Below, piece by piece: positions 63,231-64,000 of a DNA stretch of 64,000 nucleotides. The stretch is from Dictyophora rubrovolvata (taxonomy: Eukaryota > Basidiomycota > Agaricomycetes > Phallales > Phallaceae). A program made the translations under genes and the position numbers. The notes beneath the pieces are model-generated. The model did no database searches and was not told the DNA's origin. It worked only from the letters and a program-made list of their open reading frames with translations. How positions within the stretch are numbered: position 1 is the stretch's first letter; every line of letters begins with the position of its first letter. The stretch spans positions 2,294,001 through 2,358,000 of the forward strand of contig CP114120.1 in the NCBI GenBank assembly GCA_029959195.1, in the 5' to 3' direction.

Positions 63231-64000
63231 CGTTGTAAAAGCATGGAAAGAAACATGTCAATTGAATTGCAATTGAAAGCGCTTTTTGCGAGCCAAAATG
63301 TTCGGTCGGAGTTGCATGCCTGGATTTTCATACTCCGTCATCATTACATAAGATCTGATGAGCCAATGGGGAAAAGCCCTCACCGCACACTTTTAAAAAC
63401 CCACTGTCAACACGGATGAATTCTCTCGCCCCATGTCTCCGCCTCTCAGACACTTCCCCCGATCTTTCTGTCATGGTTTCTAGTGCCTCGTGGTGCTACA
63501 GTCGTTTCTGCTTAAAGAGTTTTATATTAAATAATCACCAGTGATAACAACTGGCCTATTTTCGACGAATGGTGGCCACCTGCAGAACTGGTTGTATATA
63601 ATATATAACATGCGGTGGTCAGCAAATCCAGTTCGCTCACAGAGCCTCCCATACCTCGCCGACCTCTTGGACAGGATTAGAGAAGCGAACAGGAGTTTGA
63701 TTTCGCCACCATCTTACTGGGAACCCCCGCAGCCATTTTTTATTCAAGCATTACTGAAGCACTGTCAACGGCTTACTCCACGGTTCACAGGATCTAGATG
63801 ATTAATTCCATCGACCTTCAATCACCCTGGTTGCTTTGGGCATCTCGTTAACATTTCACTAGAGCCAACTATTGGTACAAGGGCTAAACGTCAGCGGAAC
63901 GAGGGTTCTTAGCTCATTGGTTGAGAAAAGCATCTACGACGACATCTGACTATCTTAACGACTGGCTACAATACACTTAATTGACAAATATCGGAACATT
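63231..64000. other. Right edge, no supported gene
   Basis: An 86-codon frame at 63541-63801 has no recognisable motif and no clear splice partners. Nothing else is seen up to the end of the window. Confidence 0.45.

Overview
The window is nuclear DNA from a fungus, most likely an agaricomycete (mushroom-forming basidiomycete). Genes are split by many short GT-AG introns of about 50-60 bases. Proteins resemble fungal families, coding density is moderate, and small gene families sit in tandem. Gene models below were built by hand-splicing; for most of them the exon lengths sum to a whole number of codons, which is a good internal check.

Layout. Positions 1-17,686 are a long stretch with no gene I can support. 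From 17.7 to 23.4 kb lie two zinc-dependent medium-chain dehydrogenases on the plus strand: a formaldehyde-dehydrogenase-like enzyme and a xylitol/sorbitol-type polyol dehydrogenase that contains a 7-base microexon. A very short possible secreted peptide follows at 24.3 kb. At 25.8 kb a free-standing SH3 gene is a partial duplicate of the N-terminus of the large SH3-RasGEF gene at 29.3-34.0 kb. A compact housekeeping block follows: an LTO1-like protein (34.6 kb), a Rab5-type GTPase on the minus strand (36.0-37.1 kb) and a two-RRM Mei2-like RNA-binding protein (37.8-40.7 kb).

From 41.8 kb to the right edge the window changes character. An amidase-signature enzyme (41.8-44.2 kb) heads an array of small, roughly 140-residue paralogues that share a five-exon structure. 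Members A (45.7), B (51.5), C (53.9), D (55.9) and F (59.9 kb) are intact; E (59.25), G (61.2) and H (62.6 kb) are decayed. Their fold looks beta-trefoil-like, possibly resembling fungal protease inhibitors or lectins, but I cannot name the family with certainty. Intact members carry a TATA box 72-74 bases before the ATG and, in A-D, a shared leader. Broken pieces of the amidase 3' end and of its downstream noncoding DNA recur between the small genes. This implies that the array grew by duplication of an [amidase tail + spacer + small gene] unit, followed by decay and insertions. This array is the most unusual system in the window.
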